A stretch of 52,595 bases of DNA from Oscillospiraceae bacterium (GTDB lineage Bacteria > Bacillota > Clostridia > Oscillospirales > Oscillospiraceae). The DNA lies in NCBI GenBank assembly GCA_017397835.1, contig JAFQHV010000022.1, positions 1 through 52,595 on the forward strand. The letters run 5' to 3'. Numbering within the stretch: position 1 is the stretch's first letter; each line of letters begins with the position of its first letter. The position numbers and the translations under genes are program-made. Positions 42,767 through 51,777 of this stretch are shown here, in pieces. The notes beneath the pieces were generated by a model, which did not search any database, was not told where the DNA came from, and saw nothing but the letters and a program-made list of their open reading frames with translations.

Positions 42767-43621
42767 GGTTTGGGCCAAAAAAGTTTCCGGGTACAGCTTC
42801 AACAATTCGGCCTTTGCCTGCTGAGCCGCCTGCTCGTTATCGAACAGGCCATACACAGCCGAGCCGGTACCGCTCATGACCGCACCCAACGCCCCACAGT
42901 CGATCAAAACGTTTTTCACCTGATTGACCTTGTCGGCACATCGCTCGGGCAGGGCATCCTCAAATACGTTGTACAGCCGCCGGGTCACACCGGGCAGGTC
43001 GCCCTGCTCCAGTGCACGCAGCATCCCCTCCGTATCCGGATGGCAACGCAGTCGCACTGAGTCGATTTTTCCAAACAGCGCCGGGGTAGACACGGAGAAG
43101 TCCGGTTTGCACAGCACCGCCCAGCACTTGGGCAGGGTGGGCAGTTCCCGCAGAACTTCGCCGCGCCCCTCAGCCAGAGCGGTGCTGCCCAGCACGCAGT
43201 AGGGTACGTCAGATCCCACCCGCTCACCGATTTTGGCCAGTTCCGTTAACGACAGGCCCGCGTTGTGCCGCAGGTTCATGCCCCGCAGCACGGCGGCGGC
43301 GTCGCTGCTGCCGCCGCCCAGACCGGCACAGACAGGGATGATTTTTTTCAGGGTAATGTCCAAAGGCTGGGCCGGAATATCCAGCGCCCGCCAAAAGGCC
43401 AGGGCCGCAGCAGCCGCCAGATTGCGCTCGTCACAGGGCAGGAACCCCACGTTGCTGCTGACCCGCACTCCCGCTCCCCCGCCGTCGGCAAGGGTCAGGG
43501 TATCGCACAGGTCCACCGACTGCATCACCATACGCAGGTCGTGGTAGCCGTCTTCGCGCTTGCCCAGCACGTCCAAAGTCAGGTTGATCTTCGCCGGTGC
43601 CTTTACCTCTACGGTCTGCAT
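42761..43621 (-). CDS. ispE: 4-diphosphocytidyl-2-C-methyl-D-erythritol kinase
   Basis: This 286-residue GHMP kinase of the MEP isoprenoid pathway has an N-terminal KAPAKINLTLDVLGKREDGYHDL and the ATP loop PVCAGLGGGSSDAAA (97-110). It phosphorylates CDP-methylerythritol. It shares its direction with DUF1015 and thrH upstream and with spoIIR downstream, 17 bases after the DUF1015 gene. Confidence 0.95.
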   Translation of the reverse strand: MQTVEVKAPAKINLTLDVLGKREDGYHDLRMVMQSVDLCDTLTLADGGGAGVRVSSNVGFLPCDERNLAAAAALAFWRALDIPAQPLDITLKKIIPVCAGLGGGSSDAAAVLRGMNLRHNAGLSLTELAKIGERVGSDVPYCVLGSTALAEGRGEVLRELPTLPKCWAVLCKPDFSVSTPALFGKIDSVRLRCHPDTEGMLRALEQGDLPGVTRRLYNVFEDALPERCADKVNQVKNVLIDCGALGAVMSGTGSAVYGLFDNEQAAQQAKAELLKLYPETFLAQTV

Positions 43622-43638
43622 ACGCTCACCTCCGTTTA

Positions 43639-44925
43639 TCAGCGGATCTTCCGCGCCTCCAGATAGAACCGCTTGTCGTTGGCGTGGCCCATGGAGAAGG
43701 TCTTGCGGGGCAGCACGCCGTCGTGAATGACCGTGGGGAACAACTCCTCCTTGCCCATGGCAGGCAGCAGGAAACCAACGGCATCGGGGCGGCGGGACAG
43801 CTCAGCCACCACGTCCTCACCGTGTATGTAGTCGATGCCCGCCTTCTTGTTGGCGGCCATCCAGCGATCCAAAAAGCTCTGCAGCGTTCCCACCGCCAGT
43901 TGCGCTGTGGGGTTGGGAACGGTGACGGCACCTTCGCCGTCGCGGGTGATGTACTTGAGTACGTGGCCCTCGCCCTCGCCCTCATGGGCGCCGGGGAAGG
44001 CATCCTTCAGGTCATCCAGCAGCTGCCGGGGATCAACGCCGAACAGCACCCGGTGGATGGGTTCAAACTGCAGGGACTCGTCATGCAGGTCGCACAGCTC
44101 CACCAGCGCGTAGCGGGCAGGCAGGTCGGCCCACTGCTCCGGGGCGGTCAGCTTCTTCTGCCGCTCGTAACACTCCTTGGCCGTGGCCAAAGAGTGATTG
44201 CCGTCGCCCACGGCAAACAGCATCACGGACACGTCGGCACCCACAGAATACTTCTGCTGATAGTTGGCTGCATCGCCCAACTGCTCCAGGGCGGCGGCGA
44301 ACGTCCGCTTCTGCTCCTCGCCCATAAGCCAGCCGGTGATGTGGCCGCCGTTCTCCATCAGTTCAAAGTCATAGACCCGCTCCATCTCGCCGGTCTGCTG
44401 CGCCAGAGGAGGCAGGACGGAGCCGGTACGGTCATCGCACAGCAGCATGACGTGGGGCAGCTCCACCGGGGCGTTCTTTCGCACCGCCACACGGGGCGGG
44501 ATGCGGGAGAGCACCGTGCCCTCGGTGGCGCGGATCAGGGCGGGAGAACCCGGCTCGTAGTCGTACTGCTCCAGATCCACCATGCCCACCACGCCCCGGC
44601 GGGTAGCACCGCCGTGGAGCTTGCGCTCCACGTAGATCAAGGCATCGGGCAGCACGCGGAACCGGTCGCCGCGCAGATAACCGGTCATGGTGGAGTTGAT
44701 CTCCATAATGTCGGTCTCCACGTTGGGACCCTCCAGACAGCTTTCCGGCAGAATCAGCTTCAGTGTAGAGGGCTTGTCCCCCACGAAATCCGCCACCCGC
44801 TGCCAGTACTCCGGCTGGGAGGTGTACTGGTCGCAGGCCACCACGCTCCACCGGGTCATGTCGCAGTCCCGGGGCAGCAGAATATCGGCCGGCTTGAAGG
44901 GCAGGCGTTCAAACAGCTTGTCCAT
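43639..44925 (-). CDS. DUF1015 family protein
   Basis: This 428-residue cytoplasmic protein of unknown reaction has the DUF1015 signature GDGNHSLATAKECYE, the RDCDMTRWSVVACDQYTSQ start, IPPRVAVRKNAPVELPHVML and VGFLLPAMGKEELFP. Bacterial DUF1015 genes often lie beside serine biosynthesis genes (phosphoglycerate dehydrogenase, phosphoserine aminotransferase). Here it follows thrH by 12 bases, again a serine-pathway neighbour. A kinase-like role has been discussed for the family but cannot be read here. Confidence 0.88.
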   Translation of the reverse strand: MDKLFERLPFKPADILLPRDCDMTRWSVVACDQYTSQPEYWQRVADFVGDKPSTLKLILPESCLEGPNVETDIMEINSTMTGYLRGDRFRVLPDALIYVERKLHGGATRRGVVGMVDLEQYDYEPGSPALIRATEGTVLSRIPPRVAVRKNAPVELPHVMLLCDDRTGSVLPPLAQQTGEMERVYDFELMENGGHITGWLMGEEQKRTFAAALEQLGDAANYQQKYSVGADVSVMLFAVGDGNHSLATAKECYERQKKLTAPEQWADLPARYALVELCDLHDESLQFEPIHRVLFGVDPRQLLDDLKDAFPGAHEGEGEGHVLKYITRDGEGAVTVPNPTAQLAVGTLQSFLDRWMAANKKAGIDYIHGEDVVAELSRRPDAVGFLLPAMGKEELFPTVIHDGVLPRKTFSMGHANDKRFYLEARKIR

Positions 44926-44937
44926 AGTTACTCCTCC

Positions 44938-45540
44938 TCAGGTAAGGGCGGCACGGATGGCAGCCAGCAAATCGTCAAACTCCTCATAGGCGGCAAGGTC
45001 GGGGTTATCCGCCTTGATCTTATCGGTGCTCTTAAACAGGAAACCGGCCTTGCTGGCCCGGATCATACCCAGGTCGTTGAAGCTGTCGCCGGCGGCGATG
45101 GTGTCAAAGCCGGCGGACTGCAGGGCCTTGACGGTGGTCAGCTTGGACTGAGGGCAGCGCATACGGTAGCCGGTGATACGGCCGTCCCCGGCCACCTCCA
45201 GCGTATTGCAGAAGATGGTGGGCCAGCCCAGCTTTTCCATCAGGGGCTTTGCAAACTGCTCAAAGGTATCGCTGAGGATGATGACCTGTGTCTCTGCCCG
45301 CAGAGCATCCAAAAACTTCTTGGCACCGGGCAGGGGGTCGATTTTGGCGATGGTCTCCTGAATTTCTTTCAGGCCCAGGCCGTGCTGATTCAAAATATCC
45401 AAACGCCAACGCATAAGCTTATCGTAGTCCGGCTCGTCCCGGGTGGTGCGCTTGAGTTCGGGAATGCCGCTTGCCTCGGCAAAGGCGATCCAAATTTCGG
45501 GGACGAGAACGCCCTCCATATCCAAACAGACGGTATACAT
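44938..45540 (-). CDS. thrH: Phosphoserine phosphatase / homoserine phosphotransferase ThrH
   Basis: This 200-residue HAD enzyme is close to Pseudomonas ThrH: CLDMEGVLVPEIWIAFAEAS with nucleophile Asp7 and the unusual DxEG motif in place of DxDGT, VIILSDTFEQFAKPL, and AAGDSFNDLGMI. It can dephosphorylate phosphoserine and in Pseudomonas also transfers phosphate to homoserine. It lies between an aminotransferase and DUF1015, fitting serine synthesis. Confidence 0.9.
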   Translation of the reverse strand: MYTVCLDMEGVLVPEIWIAFAEASGIPELKRTTRDEPDYDKLMRWRLDILNQHGLGLKEIQETIAKIDPLPGAKKFLDALRAETQVIILSDTFEQFAKPLMEKLGWPTIFCNTLEVAGDGRITGYRMRCPQSKLTTVKALQSAGFDTIAAGDSFNDLGMIRASKAGFLFKSTDKIKADNPDLAAYEEFDDLLAAIRAALT

Positions 45541-45557
45541 ATCAAATCACTCTTTCT

Positions 45558-46730
45558 TTATGATTTCAGACTGTTTACGAAGTGCTCGATGCGGCGCAGT
45601 GCCTCGGCCAGATCCTTCATGGATGCGGCGTAGCAGGCACGCACGTACCCCTCGCCTCCGTGGCCGAAGGCAGTACCGGGGATGACGGCCACACGTTCCT
45701 GTTCAATGAGCCGGTCACAGAACTGCTCGCTGGTCAGGCCGGTGGACTTGATACAGGGGAAGGTGTAGAAGGCCCCCTTCGGTTCAAAGCAGTCAAGCCC
45801 CAGCCTGCGGAAGCCGCTGACCAAAAACCGGCGGCGGCCGTCGTACTCGTCCCGCATCTTCTGAATGTCCTTGTCGCCGTGGCGCATGGCCTCGATGGCG
45901 GCGTACTGGCTGGTGGTGGGGGCGGACATAATGCCAAACTGGTGCAGCTTGGTCACGGCGGCGATGATCTCTTTCGGGCCGCACAGAAAGCCCATGCGCC
46001 AGCCGGTCATGGAGTACGCCTTGGAGAAACCGTTGACCACGATTGTCCGCTCGTACATACCGGGCAGCGTGGCGGGGGAACAGTGCTGCTGCCCGTAGGT
46101 CAGCTCGGCGTAGATCTCGTCGGACAACACCATGATGTCCGTACCCTGCAGCACGTCGGCAATGGCCTGCAGATCGCCGCGCTCCATAATGCCGCCGGTG
46201 GGGTTATTGGGGAAGGGCAGTACCACCAGCTTAGTCCGGGGCGTGATGGCTGCGCGCAGCTCCTCCGGCATCAAGCGAAACTCGTTCTCCGGCTTGGTCT
46301 GTACCATAACGGGAACGCCCCCGGCCATGGCCGCCAGCGGTCCGTAGCAGACGAAAGAGGGCGTAGGGATAATGACCTCGTCCCCCGGTGACAGCAGGCT
46401 GCGCATGGCAAGGTCAATGCCCTCACTGCCGCCCACGGTGACCAGGATCTGCCCGTTGTGGGCATAGTCCAGATCAAACCGCCGCTTCATATACTCGCTG
46501 ATGGCCCGGCGCAGGTCGGTCAGTCCGGCATTGGGGGTGTACTTTGTGTACCCCTTCTCCAGCGAGGTGATGCCCGCCTTTCGTATATGAAAGGGGGTAA
46601 TAAAGTCCGGCTCTCCGATACCAAGAGAGATGCCGCCCTCCATCCCGGCCAGCAGGTCAAAATACTTGCGGATACCGGAGGGTGGGATGGATTGAACTGT
46701 TTGGTTGAGAATCTTGGAATAATCCATCAT
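45558..46730 (-). CDS. Class I/II PLP-dependent aminotransferase
   Basis: This 390-residue fold-type I aminotransferase has the PLP Lys237 in GFSKAYSMTGWRMGF, the aspartate-aminotransferase-like NNPTGG (175-180) and SDEIYAEL. It has the look of an aromatic/aspartate or broad-specificity transaminase; the exact substrates cannot be read. The ATG overlaps the stop of the Lrp regulator by four bases, so the regulator probably controls it. Confidence 0.93.
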   Translation of the reverse strand: MMDYSKILNQTVQSIPPSGIRKYFDLLAGMEGGISLGIGEPDFITPFHIRKAGITSLEKGYTKYTPNAGLTDLRRAISEYMKRRFDLDYAHNGQILVTVGGSEGIDLAMRSLLSPGDEVIIPTPSFVCYGPLAAMAGGVPVMVQTKPENEFRLMPEELRAAITPRTKLVVLPFPNNPTGGIMERGDLQAIADVLQGTDIMVLSDEIYAELTYGQQHCSPATLPGMYERTIVVNGFSKAYSMTGWRMGFLCGPKEIIAAVTKLHQFGIMSAPTTSQYAAIEAMRHGDKDIQKMRDEYDGRRRFLVSGFRRLGLDCFEPKGAFYTFPCIKSTGLTSEQFCDRLIEQERVAVIPGTAFGHGGEGYVRACYAASMKDLAEALRRIEHFVNSLKS

Positions 46731-47206
46731 TCGAAGACAAACCTTTCTTGCTGCGCACTCCAGCTGCGGAAACTCTTGTGCTGTTCCTTATAGCGGTTGA
46801 GAATGAAGTGGGTGGCGGTGCCGGTAACACCGTCAATGGGCGCCAGGCGACGGGCAACGAACTCCGCCACCTCCCGCAAGGTGCAGTCGGACAGCAGCAC
46901 TACAAAATCATAGCCGCCGCTCATCAGATACAGGCTCTCCACCTCGTCGTACTGCAGCAGCTGGTCGGCAATGGCATCGTAGCCGTCGGCAGTTTGGGGC
47001 GTGACATTCACCTGGACCAGGGCGCTTACCCGCTCAGGCTCCACACATTCCCAGTCGATCAGGGCCTGATAGCCGCGGATAACACCCTCCTTTTCCAGCT
47101 TTTCGATGGTGCTGTCCACCTCTGTCCGGGTCATACCGGTCATGGCGGCCAGCTGATCCCGGTCCATGGTACAGTTCTTCTCAAGTAATTTCAGCAACTT
47201 CTTCAT
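46727..47206 (-). CDS. Lrp/AsnC family transcriptional regulator
   Basis: This 159-residue protein has an N-terminal winged helix-turn-helix (about 3-50, LAAMTGMTRTEVDSTIEKL) and a C-terminal RAM-type ligand domain (about 60-145). ATG 47206 is eight bases from GGAGG; the longer frame reaches 47281. It is the first gene of the minus-strand run with the aminotransferase and thrH. Its own promoter carries a palindrome covering the -10. An amino acid is the expected effector. Confidence 0.9.
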   Translation of the reverse strand: MKKLLKLLEKNCTMDRDQLAAMTGMTRTEVDSTIEKLEKEGVIRGYQALIDWECVEPERVSALVQVNVTPQTADGYDAIADQLLQYDEVESLYLMSGGYDFVVLLSDCTLREVAEFVARRLAPIDGVTGTATHFILNRYKEQHKSFRSWSAQQERFVFE

Positions 47207-47229
47207 TTGCAATGCCTCCATACCATTAT

Positions 47230-47271
47230 GGTGTAATGATTTATTATACACCACCCGCACCGAAAAAACAA
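47230..47271 (-). promoter_or_regulatory. Promoter and candidate operator of the Lrp gene
   Basis: On the minus strand TTGTTT (47266-47271), 17 bases, TATAAT (47243-47248). The inverted repeat GGTGTA-N11-TACACC (47230-47235 and 47247-47252) overlaps the -10, a likely site of autoregulation. Confidence 0.65.
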
Positions 47272-47307
47272 TCCTGCGCAAATACTTTCTTACCGTCCGT
47301 CCCGGGT

Positions 47308-47344
47308 ATAAAAAAGCGGAGCACGCTGTGCGTACTCCGCTTTT
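47308..47344 (-). terminator. Terminator of the leucine dehydrogenase gene
   Basis: AAAAGCGGAG (47312-47321) pairs with CTCCGCTTTT (47335-47344). Read on the minus strand it ends in a run of seven T. Confidence 0.85.
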
Positions 47345-47352
47345 GGTGCGTC

Positions 47353-48384
47353 TTAGCCGTAGATCAGGGACTCGGCGTAGCGGGTGGCAATGACACCCTC
47401 GGGCTCGCCGGACTTCTTGGACTCGGTGAGGATATGCTCGATGGTGTTGTAGATGTTGTCCACCTTCACCAGCACCTCGTCCTTGTTGTAGGGGCCGTCC
47501 ACCTCGGCAGCCGCGTTGATAACGCCGCCGCCGTTGATGACGAAGTCGGGGGCGTAGAAGATGCCGCGGGCTTTCAGGGCCAGACCGGAAGCGTCGTCCA
47601 GGATCTGGTTGTTGGCGCCGCCGGCCACCGCCTTACACTTCAGGTTGGGGATGGTGTTGGGATTCAGGATGGCGCCCATGGCGTTGGGAGAGAAGATGTC
47701 GCACTCCTGAGCCATGATGTCCTCGGTGGCCACGACCTTGGCGCCGAACTCGGCGGCGGCCTTGTCGGCGATGGCCTTGTTGCTGCGGTTGGCGACGATC
47801 AGCTTGGCGCCGCTTTCGTGGAGCAGGCGGCACAGGTCATAGCCGACCTTGCCCAGACCCTGCACGGCGATGGTCAGACCGTTCAGATCGTCGCTGCCCA
47901 ACGCCACCTTGGCCGTGGCACGGATACCCTGCCACACGCCGCGGGCGGTGAAGGGAGAGGGGTCGCCGCTGTTCATGGGCAGGCCGCACAGATACTTGGT
48001 CTTGCGCAGCATGACCATGGCATCGTCACAGGTGGTGTTCACGTCCTCGGCAGTGATGTAGTCGCCGCCCAGGTTGTTGACCGCCTCGGCAAAGGCCTCG
48101 AACATAGCCTCGGTCTTTTGAGAGGGGTCGGCGATGATCACGCCCTTGCCGCCGCCGTGAGGCAGGCCGGCAACCGCGTTCTTGTGGCTCATGCCGCGGG
48201 ACAGGCGCAGCACGTCAAACAGCGCGTCGTCGTAGCTGGCATAGGGGAACAGGCGGCAGCCGCCGATGGCGGGGCCCAGATTGGTGTTGTGTACGGCGAT
48301 GATGGCCTTCAGACCGGCCTTCTCGTTGTTGACGAACAGCACCTTTTCATGGCGGTAGTTGCTCATTTCAGTCATTGCATTCAT
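47353..48384 (-). CDS. Leucine/valine dehydrogenase (Glu/Leu/Phe/Val DH family)
   Basis: This 343-residue NAD-dependent amino acid dehydrogenase has catalytic Lys in MSHKNAV (68) and GLPHGGGKG (80), and a Rossmann segment VQGLGKVGYDLC. Length and N-terminal sequence fit leucine dehydrogenase more than glutamate dehydrogenase. The reaction is reversible: branched-chain amino acid to 2-oxoacid plus ammonia. AAGGAGG lies nine bases before the ATG. It has its own promoter downstream of the oxidoreductase operon whose substrate it can supply or consume. Confidence 0.9.
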   Translation of the reverse strand: MNAMTEMSNYRHEKVLFVNNEKAGLKAIIAVHNTNLGPAIGGCRLFPYASYDDALFDVLRLSRGMSHKNAVAGLPHGGGKGVIIADPSQKTEAMFEAFAEAVNNLGGDYITAEDVNTTCDDAMVMLRKTKYLCGLPMNSGDPSPFTARGVWQGIRATAKVALGSDDLNGLTIAVQGLGKVGYDLCRLLHESGAKLIVANRSNKAIADKAAAEFGAKVVATEDIMAQECDIFSPNAMGAILNPNTIPNLKCKAVAGGANNQILDDASGLALKARGIFYAPDFVINGGGVINAAAEVDGPYNKDEVLVKVDNIYNTIEHILTESKKSGEPEGVIATRYAESLIYG

Positions 48385-48429
48385 TATTAAGAACCTCCTT
48401 GGATTCGAATAAACGCTTGGGATGGAAAC

Positions 48430-48458
48430 AGTGTAGCAGTTGGTTTTTTATTTTTCAA
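48430..48458 (-). promoter_or_regulatory. Promoter of the leucine dehydrogenase gene
   Basis: On the minus strand TTGAAA (48453-48458), 17 bases, TACACT (48430-48435), in an AT-rich spacer. A short inverted repeat ACAC-AA-GTGT lies just upstream of the -35. Confidence 0.65.
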
Positions 48459-48504
48459 TACACAAGTGTGAATTTTTTGTATTTTTTTGGAATAAGCGAC
48501 CGGA

Positions 48505-49044
48505 TTACCTGCCGTACTCCCTACCGATGGTCAACACCTTCATGTTCAGCTCCACCATAGCCGCTTTCTTGGGCGGAACCATACTGTTGACCACGTTGTC
48601 CACGCCGTTGAAGGACAGCTCGGGGTGGTTCTGCAGCAGGTTGCCCACAAGGACCATGTTGGCCAAGGAACCGGCACCGGCCTCCCGGGCCAGCTGGGTG
48701 GCGGGAACGTAGAACACCTCCACGTCGGTGCGGGTGACCTTTTCCTGAATGAGGGTGCTGTCCACATAGATCTGACCACCGGGGGCCACGGTATCCACGT
48801 ACTTCTGCAGAGAGGGCAGGTTCATGACTACCAGCACGTCGGGGGTGGTGATGATGGGGGAACCCACAGGGGTATCGGAGAGAATGATGTTGCAGTTGGC
48901 GGTACCGCCGCGCATCTCGGGACCGTAGGAGGGCAGCCAGGAGACCTGCAGGTCTTCCTTCAGGCCCTTATAAGCCAGGAACTTACCGGCAAACAGGATG
49001 CCCTGGCCGCCAAAGCCGGCAATGAGGATCTGAGTGGTTTTCAT
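48505..49044 (-). CDS. 2-oxoacid:ferredoxin oxidoreductase, gamma subunit
   Basis: This 179-residue Pfam POR gamma domain starts TQILIAGFGGQGILFAGKFLAY and contains PSYGPEMRGGTANC, both typical. It binds CoA/electron-transfer contacts in the holoenzyme. It is last in the four-subunit operon, two bases after the beta subunit gene (overlap-free), which together oxidise a branched-chain 2-oxoacid to acyl-CoA and CO2 with reduced ferredoxin. Confidence 0.92.
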   Translation of the reverse strand: MKTTQILIAGFGGQGILFAGKFLAYKGLKEDLQVSWLPSYGPEMRGGTANCNIILSDTPVGSPIITTPDVLVVMNLPSLQKYVDTVAPGGQIYVDSTLIQEKVTRTDVEVFYVPATQLAREAGAGSLANMVLVGNLLQNHPELSFNGVDNVVNSMVPPKKAAMVELNMKVLTIGREYGR

Positions 49045-49045
49045 C

Positions 49046-49801
49046 TTACTTGGCCTCCTTTGCGGCGCTGCGGTCCTTGTAGACCCCCATAGGGTAGTAG
49101 GGCAGCATATCGCTGTCCACCCACTTCAGGGCCTGCTCCGGGGTCATTCCCCAGTTGGTGGGACAGGCGGAAATCACTTCCACCAGGCTGAAGCCCTTGC
49201 CCTCCACCTGATTTTGGAACGCCTTTTTGATGGCTTTCTTGGCGTTCATCACGTTCTTGACGTTGTTGACCGCCACGCGGGTGATGTATTCCGGACCCTC
49301 CAGCGTGGCCAGCATCTCGCTGACCCGGATGGGCCAGCCGCATTGGTTGACGTCGCGGCCGTAGGGAGAGGTTTGGGTCACCTGACCGGGCAGTGTGGTG
49401 GGAGCCATCTGACCGCCGGTCATGCCGTAAATGGCGTTGTTGACGAAGATGATGGTAATATTCTCGTTGCGGGCCGCGGCGTGGACGGTCTCCGCCATGC
49501 CGATGGAGGCCAGGTCGCCGTCGCCCTGATAGGTAAAGACGATGTTGTCCGGGCGGCAGCGCTTGATGCCGGTAGCAACGGCGGGGGCGCGGCCGTGGGC
49601 GGATTCGATCATATCGCAGGTGAAGTAATCGTAGGCCATAACGGCGCAGCCGACGGGAGCGATACCGATGGCCTTGCCCTCGATGCCCAGCTCGTCCAGC
49701 GCCTCGGCCACCAGACGGTGGATAATGCCGTGGGGACAGCCGGGACAGTAGTGCAGGGGCAGGTCCGCAAGGGACTTGGGTTTATCAAACACGACAGCCA
49801 T
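49046..49801 (-). CDS. 2-oxoacid:ferredoxin oxidoreductase, TPP-binding beta subunit
   Basis: This 251-residue TPP subunit has the pyrophosphate/Mg motif [17 protein letters not shown] with the downstream [16 protein letters not shown], and an N-terminal CPGCPHG. It carries the thiamine diphosphate that decarboxylates the 2-oxoacid. It starts one codon-length after the VorB gene and is followed by the gamma subunit gene with a single base between. Confidence 0.93.
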   Translation of the reverse strand: MAVVFDKPKSLADLPLHYCPGCPHGIIHRLVAEALDELGIEGKAIGIAPVGCAVMAYDYFTCDMIESAHGRAPAVATGIKRCRPDNIVFTYQGDGDLASIGMAETVHAAARNENITIIFVNNAIYGMTGGQMAPTTLPGQVTQTSPYGRDVNQCGWPIRVSEMLATLEGPEYITRVAVNNVKNVMNAKKAIKKAFQNQVEGKGFSLVEVISACPTNWGMTPEQALKWVDSDMLPYYPMGVYKDRSAAKEAK

Positions 49802-49802
49802 C

Positions 49803-50864
49803 TCAGTACACTCCTTTCACAGCATTCTCGATACCGGCCAGCACTTCATCGGGGCTGGGGACCATGCCGCCGCTGCGGCAGACAAGGCCAACGTGCCGCT
49901 TGCAGTTGGTGGCAAGGCGTACGTCCTCGATCATCTGACCCATGCTCAGCTCCACGCAGACAAATCCACGAACCTTCTCCGCTGCCTGCTCCAGTACCTT
50001 CTTGGGGAAGGGCCACAGGGTAATGGGACGAATCAGGCCAACCTTGATCCCCTTCTCACGGGCAGCAACCACGGCGTTCTTGGCAACGCGGGAAGCGATG
50101 CCGAAGGCCACCACGCAGTACTCGGCGTCCTCCATCATGTACTCTTCCCACATGGCCTCGTTCTCTTCCACCAGCTTATAGCGCTCGTAGCGTTCAAAGT
50201 TCTTGCGCTCCAGCTCCTCCGGCTTGAGGTAGAGGGAATTGACCACGTTGTGGGGTCGCTTGCCCTCGTGACCGGTCAGGGCCCAGGGTTTGTCGTACTG
50301 GCGGATCTCCTCGTCCTCGAAGGTGATGGGTTCCATCATCTGACCGATGGTGCCGTCGGCCAAAATCATAGCGGTCATGTTGTACTTGTCCGCCAGATCA
50401 AATCCTTTGATGGTCAGGCTGGCCATCTCCTGCACGCTGGCGGGAGCCAGCACGATCATGCGGTAGTCACCGTGACCGCCGCCCTTGGTAGCCTGGAAGT
50501 AGTCCGCCTGACTGGGCTGGATACCGCCCAGGCCGGGGCCGCCGCGCTGGACGTTGACCACGAAAGCGGGAATGTCGGAACCGGCCAGATAGCTCAGGCC
50601 CTCAGCCTTCAAAGAGATGCCGGGGCTGGAAGAGGAGGTCATCACGCGCATACCGGCAGCCGAGGCGCCGTAGACCATATTGATGGACGCGATCTCACTC
50701 TCCGCCTGCAGGAACACGCCGCCGATCTTGGGCATCTTCTTGGCCATATAGGCGGCAATTTCCGTCTGGGGGGTGATGGGATAACCGAAGTAGTGCCGGC
50801 AGCCGGCGCGAATGGCGGCCTCGGCAATGGCTTCGTTACCCTTCATAAGGACTCGTTCTGCCAT
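49803..50864 (-). CDS. vorB: 3-methyl-2-oxobutanoate (2-ketoisovalerate):ferredoxin oxidoreductase, VorB-type alpha subunit
   Basis: This 353-residue alpha subunit shows the VorB-like start [18 protein letters not shown], the [10 protein letters not shown] motif, [15 protein letters not shown] and [12 protein letters not shown]. The closest resemblance is to 2-ketoisovalerate enzymes, so valine/leucine/isoleucine-derived 2-oxoacids are the likely substrates; 2-oxoglutarate is the main alternative. The nearby leucine dehydrogenase favours the branched-chain reading. Confidence 0.92.
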   Translation of the reverse strand: MAERVLMKGNEAIAEAAIRAGCRHYFGYPITPQTEIAAYMAKKMPKIGGVFLQAESEIASINMVYGASAAGMRVMTSSSSPGISLKAEGLSYLAGSDIPAFVVNVQRGGPGLGGIQPSQADYFQATKGGGHGDYRMIVLAPASVQEMASLTIKGFDLADKYNMTAMILADGTIGQMMEPITFEDEEIRQYDKPWALTGHEGKRPHNVVNSLYLKPEELERKNFERYERYKLVEENEAMWEEYMMEDAEYCVVAFGIASRVAKNAVVAAREKGIKVGLIRPITLWPFPKKVLEQAAEKVRGFVCVELSMGQMIEDVRLATNCKRHVGLVCRSGGMVPSPDEVLAGIENAVKGVY

Positions 50865-50876
50865 GATAGATCCTCC

Positions 50877-51083
50877 TTATTTCTCCACGGTGATGATACA
50901 GTCGGGACACATGGTGGCGCAGAAGGCACAGCCGATGCACTTGTCCTCGTTCACCATCACGGCGGGAGAGTATCCTTTCTTGTTGATGCTTGCGGTGTCG
51001 ATGGCCAGACAGCCCTTGGGGCAGGTGCTGACACACAGGCCGCAGCCCTTGCACAAATCGGTTTTGAATGTAAGCTTTGCCAT
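50877..51083 (-). CDS. 2-oxoacid:ferredoxin oxidoreductase, delta (2x[4Fe-4S] ferredoxin) subunit
   Basis: This 68-residue subunit has two CxxCxxCxxxC clusters: CKGCGLCVSTCPKG and CIGCAFCATMCPDC. It passes electrons from the TPP site to free ferredoxin. It is first of the four subunit genes on the minus strand, 12 bases ahead of vorB, and follows a P-loop ATPase gene by 19 bases. Confidence 0.94.
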   Translation of the reverse strand: MAKLTFKTDLCKGCGLCVSTCPKGCLAIDTASINKKGYSPAVMVNEDKCIGCAFCATMCPDCIITVEK

Positions 51084-51102
51084 TGTGCGTTCCTCCTGTT
51101 TC

Positions 51103-51765
51103 TCACTTTATATCAAAGTATTTTTCCTGTAGTTTCAAGCCAAACACGGACTGCCCCATCTGTGCAGCCAGCTTCTCTTCTGCCGTGGTCAGCCACAGGG
51201 GAAGACCGGAGAGCCGGCACAGCTCGTCCAGCTGCGCTTTGGATTCGTCCAAAATATCTCGGGTCGTCTCGTTGCCCAGATTGGTGTTGTTGACGATGCA
51301 GGTAAAGGGCAGGCCGCAGGCGGCCTCAATTTCCCGCATGACCTCCAGCGCTTCCTGCGCCGTGGTGGTCAGGGGCCGCAGGAAGTTGACTACGAATACC
51401 ATGCGGTAGTTATCCTCTTCCTTAATGTACGGCACGTAACGGCCCAGAGCGTAGGCCCCCCGGTCGTCGCCGCCGATGTCCATGACACCGTAGGTACTGC
51501 GGTCCTGCACCAGCCGATAGGTCTCGGCAGGCAGGGCGGGCAGATCCACGTTGGAGTTTGCAAACTGGGGCGAGATCAGTTCCACCCCCGCCGCTGCCAG
51601 CACCGCGGCGCTGTCCTTGGTGCGGAAGTAGGGGTTGACGATATCCAGATCGCCAACGCAGACCGGTTTTCCCTCCTCCGCCAGGCGCAGGGCATAGTTG
51701 ACGGCGAGGTTGGTCTTGCCGCTGCCGTAGTGGCCGGCAAACAGGGTCAGGCGCTTATGTTCCAT
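51103..51765 (-). CDS. P-loop ATPase (MinD/CobQ-like), function unknown
   Basis: This 220-residue protein has Walker A GHYGSGKTN (11-19), a DLDIVNPYFRTKD segment and VMDIGGDDRGAYAL, a SIMIBI-class fold near CobQ/MinD/ArsA proteins. It lies between the acyl-CoA synthetase gene (12 bases) and the ferredoxin gene (19 bases), so it belongs to the same transcript. A maturation or regulatory role for the oxidoreductase is possible, but nothing in the sequence proves it. Confidence 0.75.
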   Translation of the reverse strand: MEHKRLTLFAGHYGSGKTNLAVNYALRLAEEGKPVCVGDLDIVNPYFRTKDSAAVLAAAGVELISPQFANSNVDLPALPAETYRLVQDRSTYGVMDIGGDDRGAYALGRYVPYIKEEDNYRMVFVVNFLRPLTTTAQEALEVMREIEAACGLPFTCIVNNTNLGNETTRDILDESKAQLDELCRLSGLPLWLTTAEEKLAAQMGQSVFGLKLQEKYFDIK

Positions 51766-51777
51766 ACCCCTGTCCCC

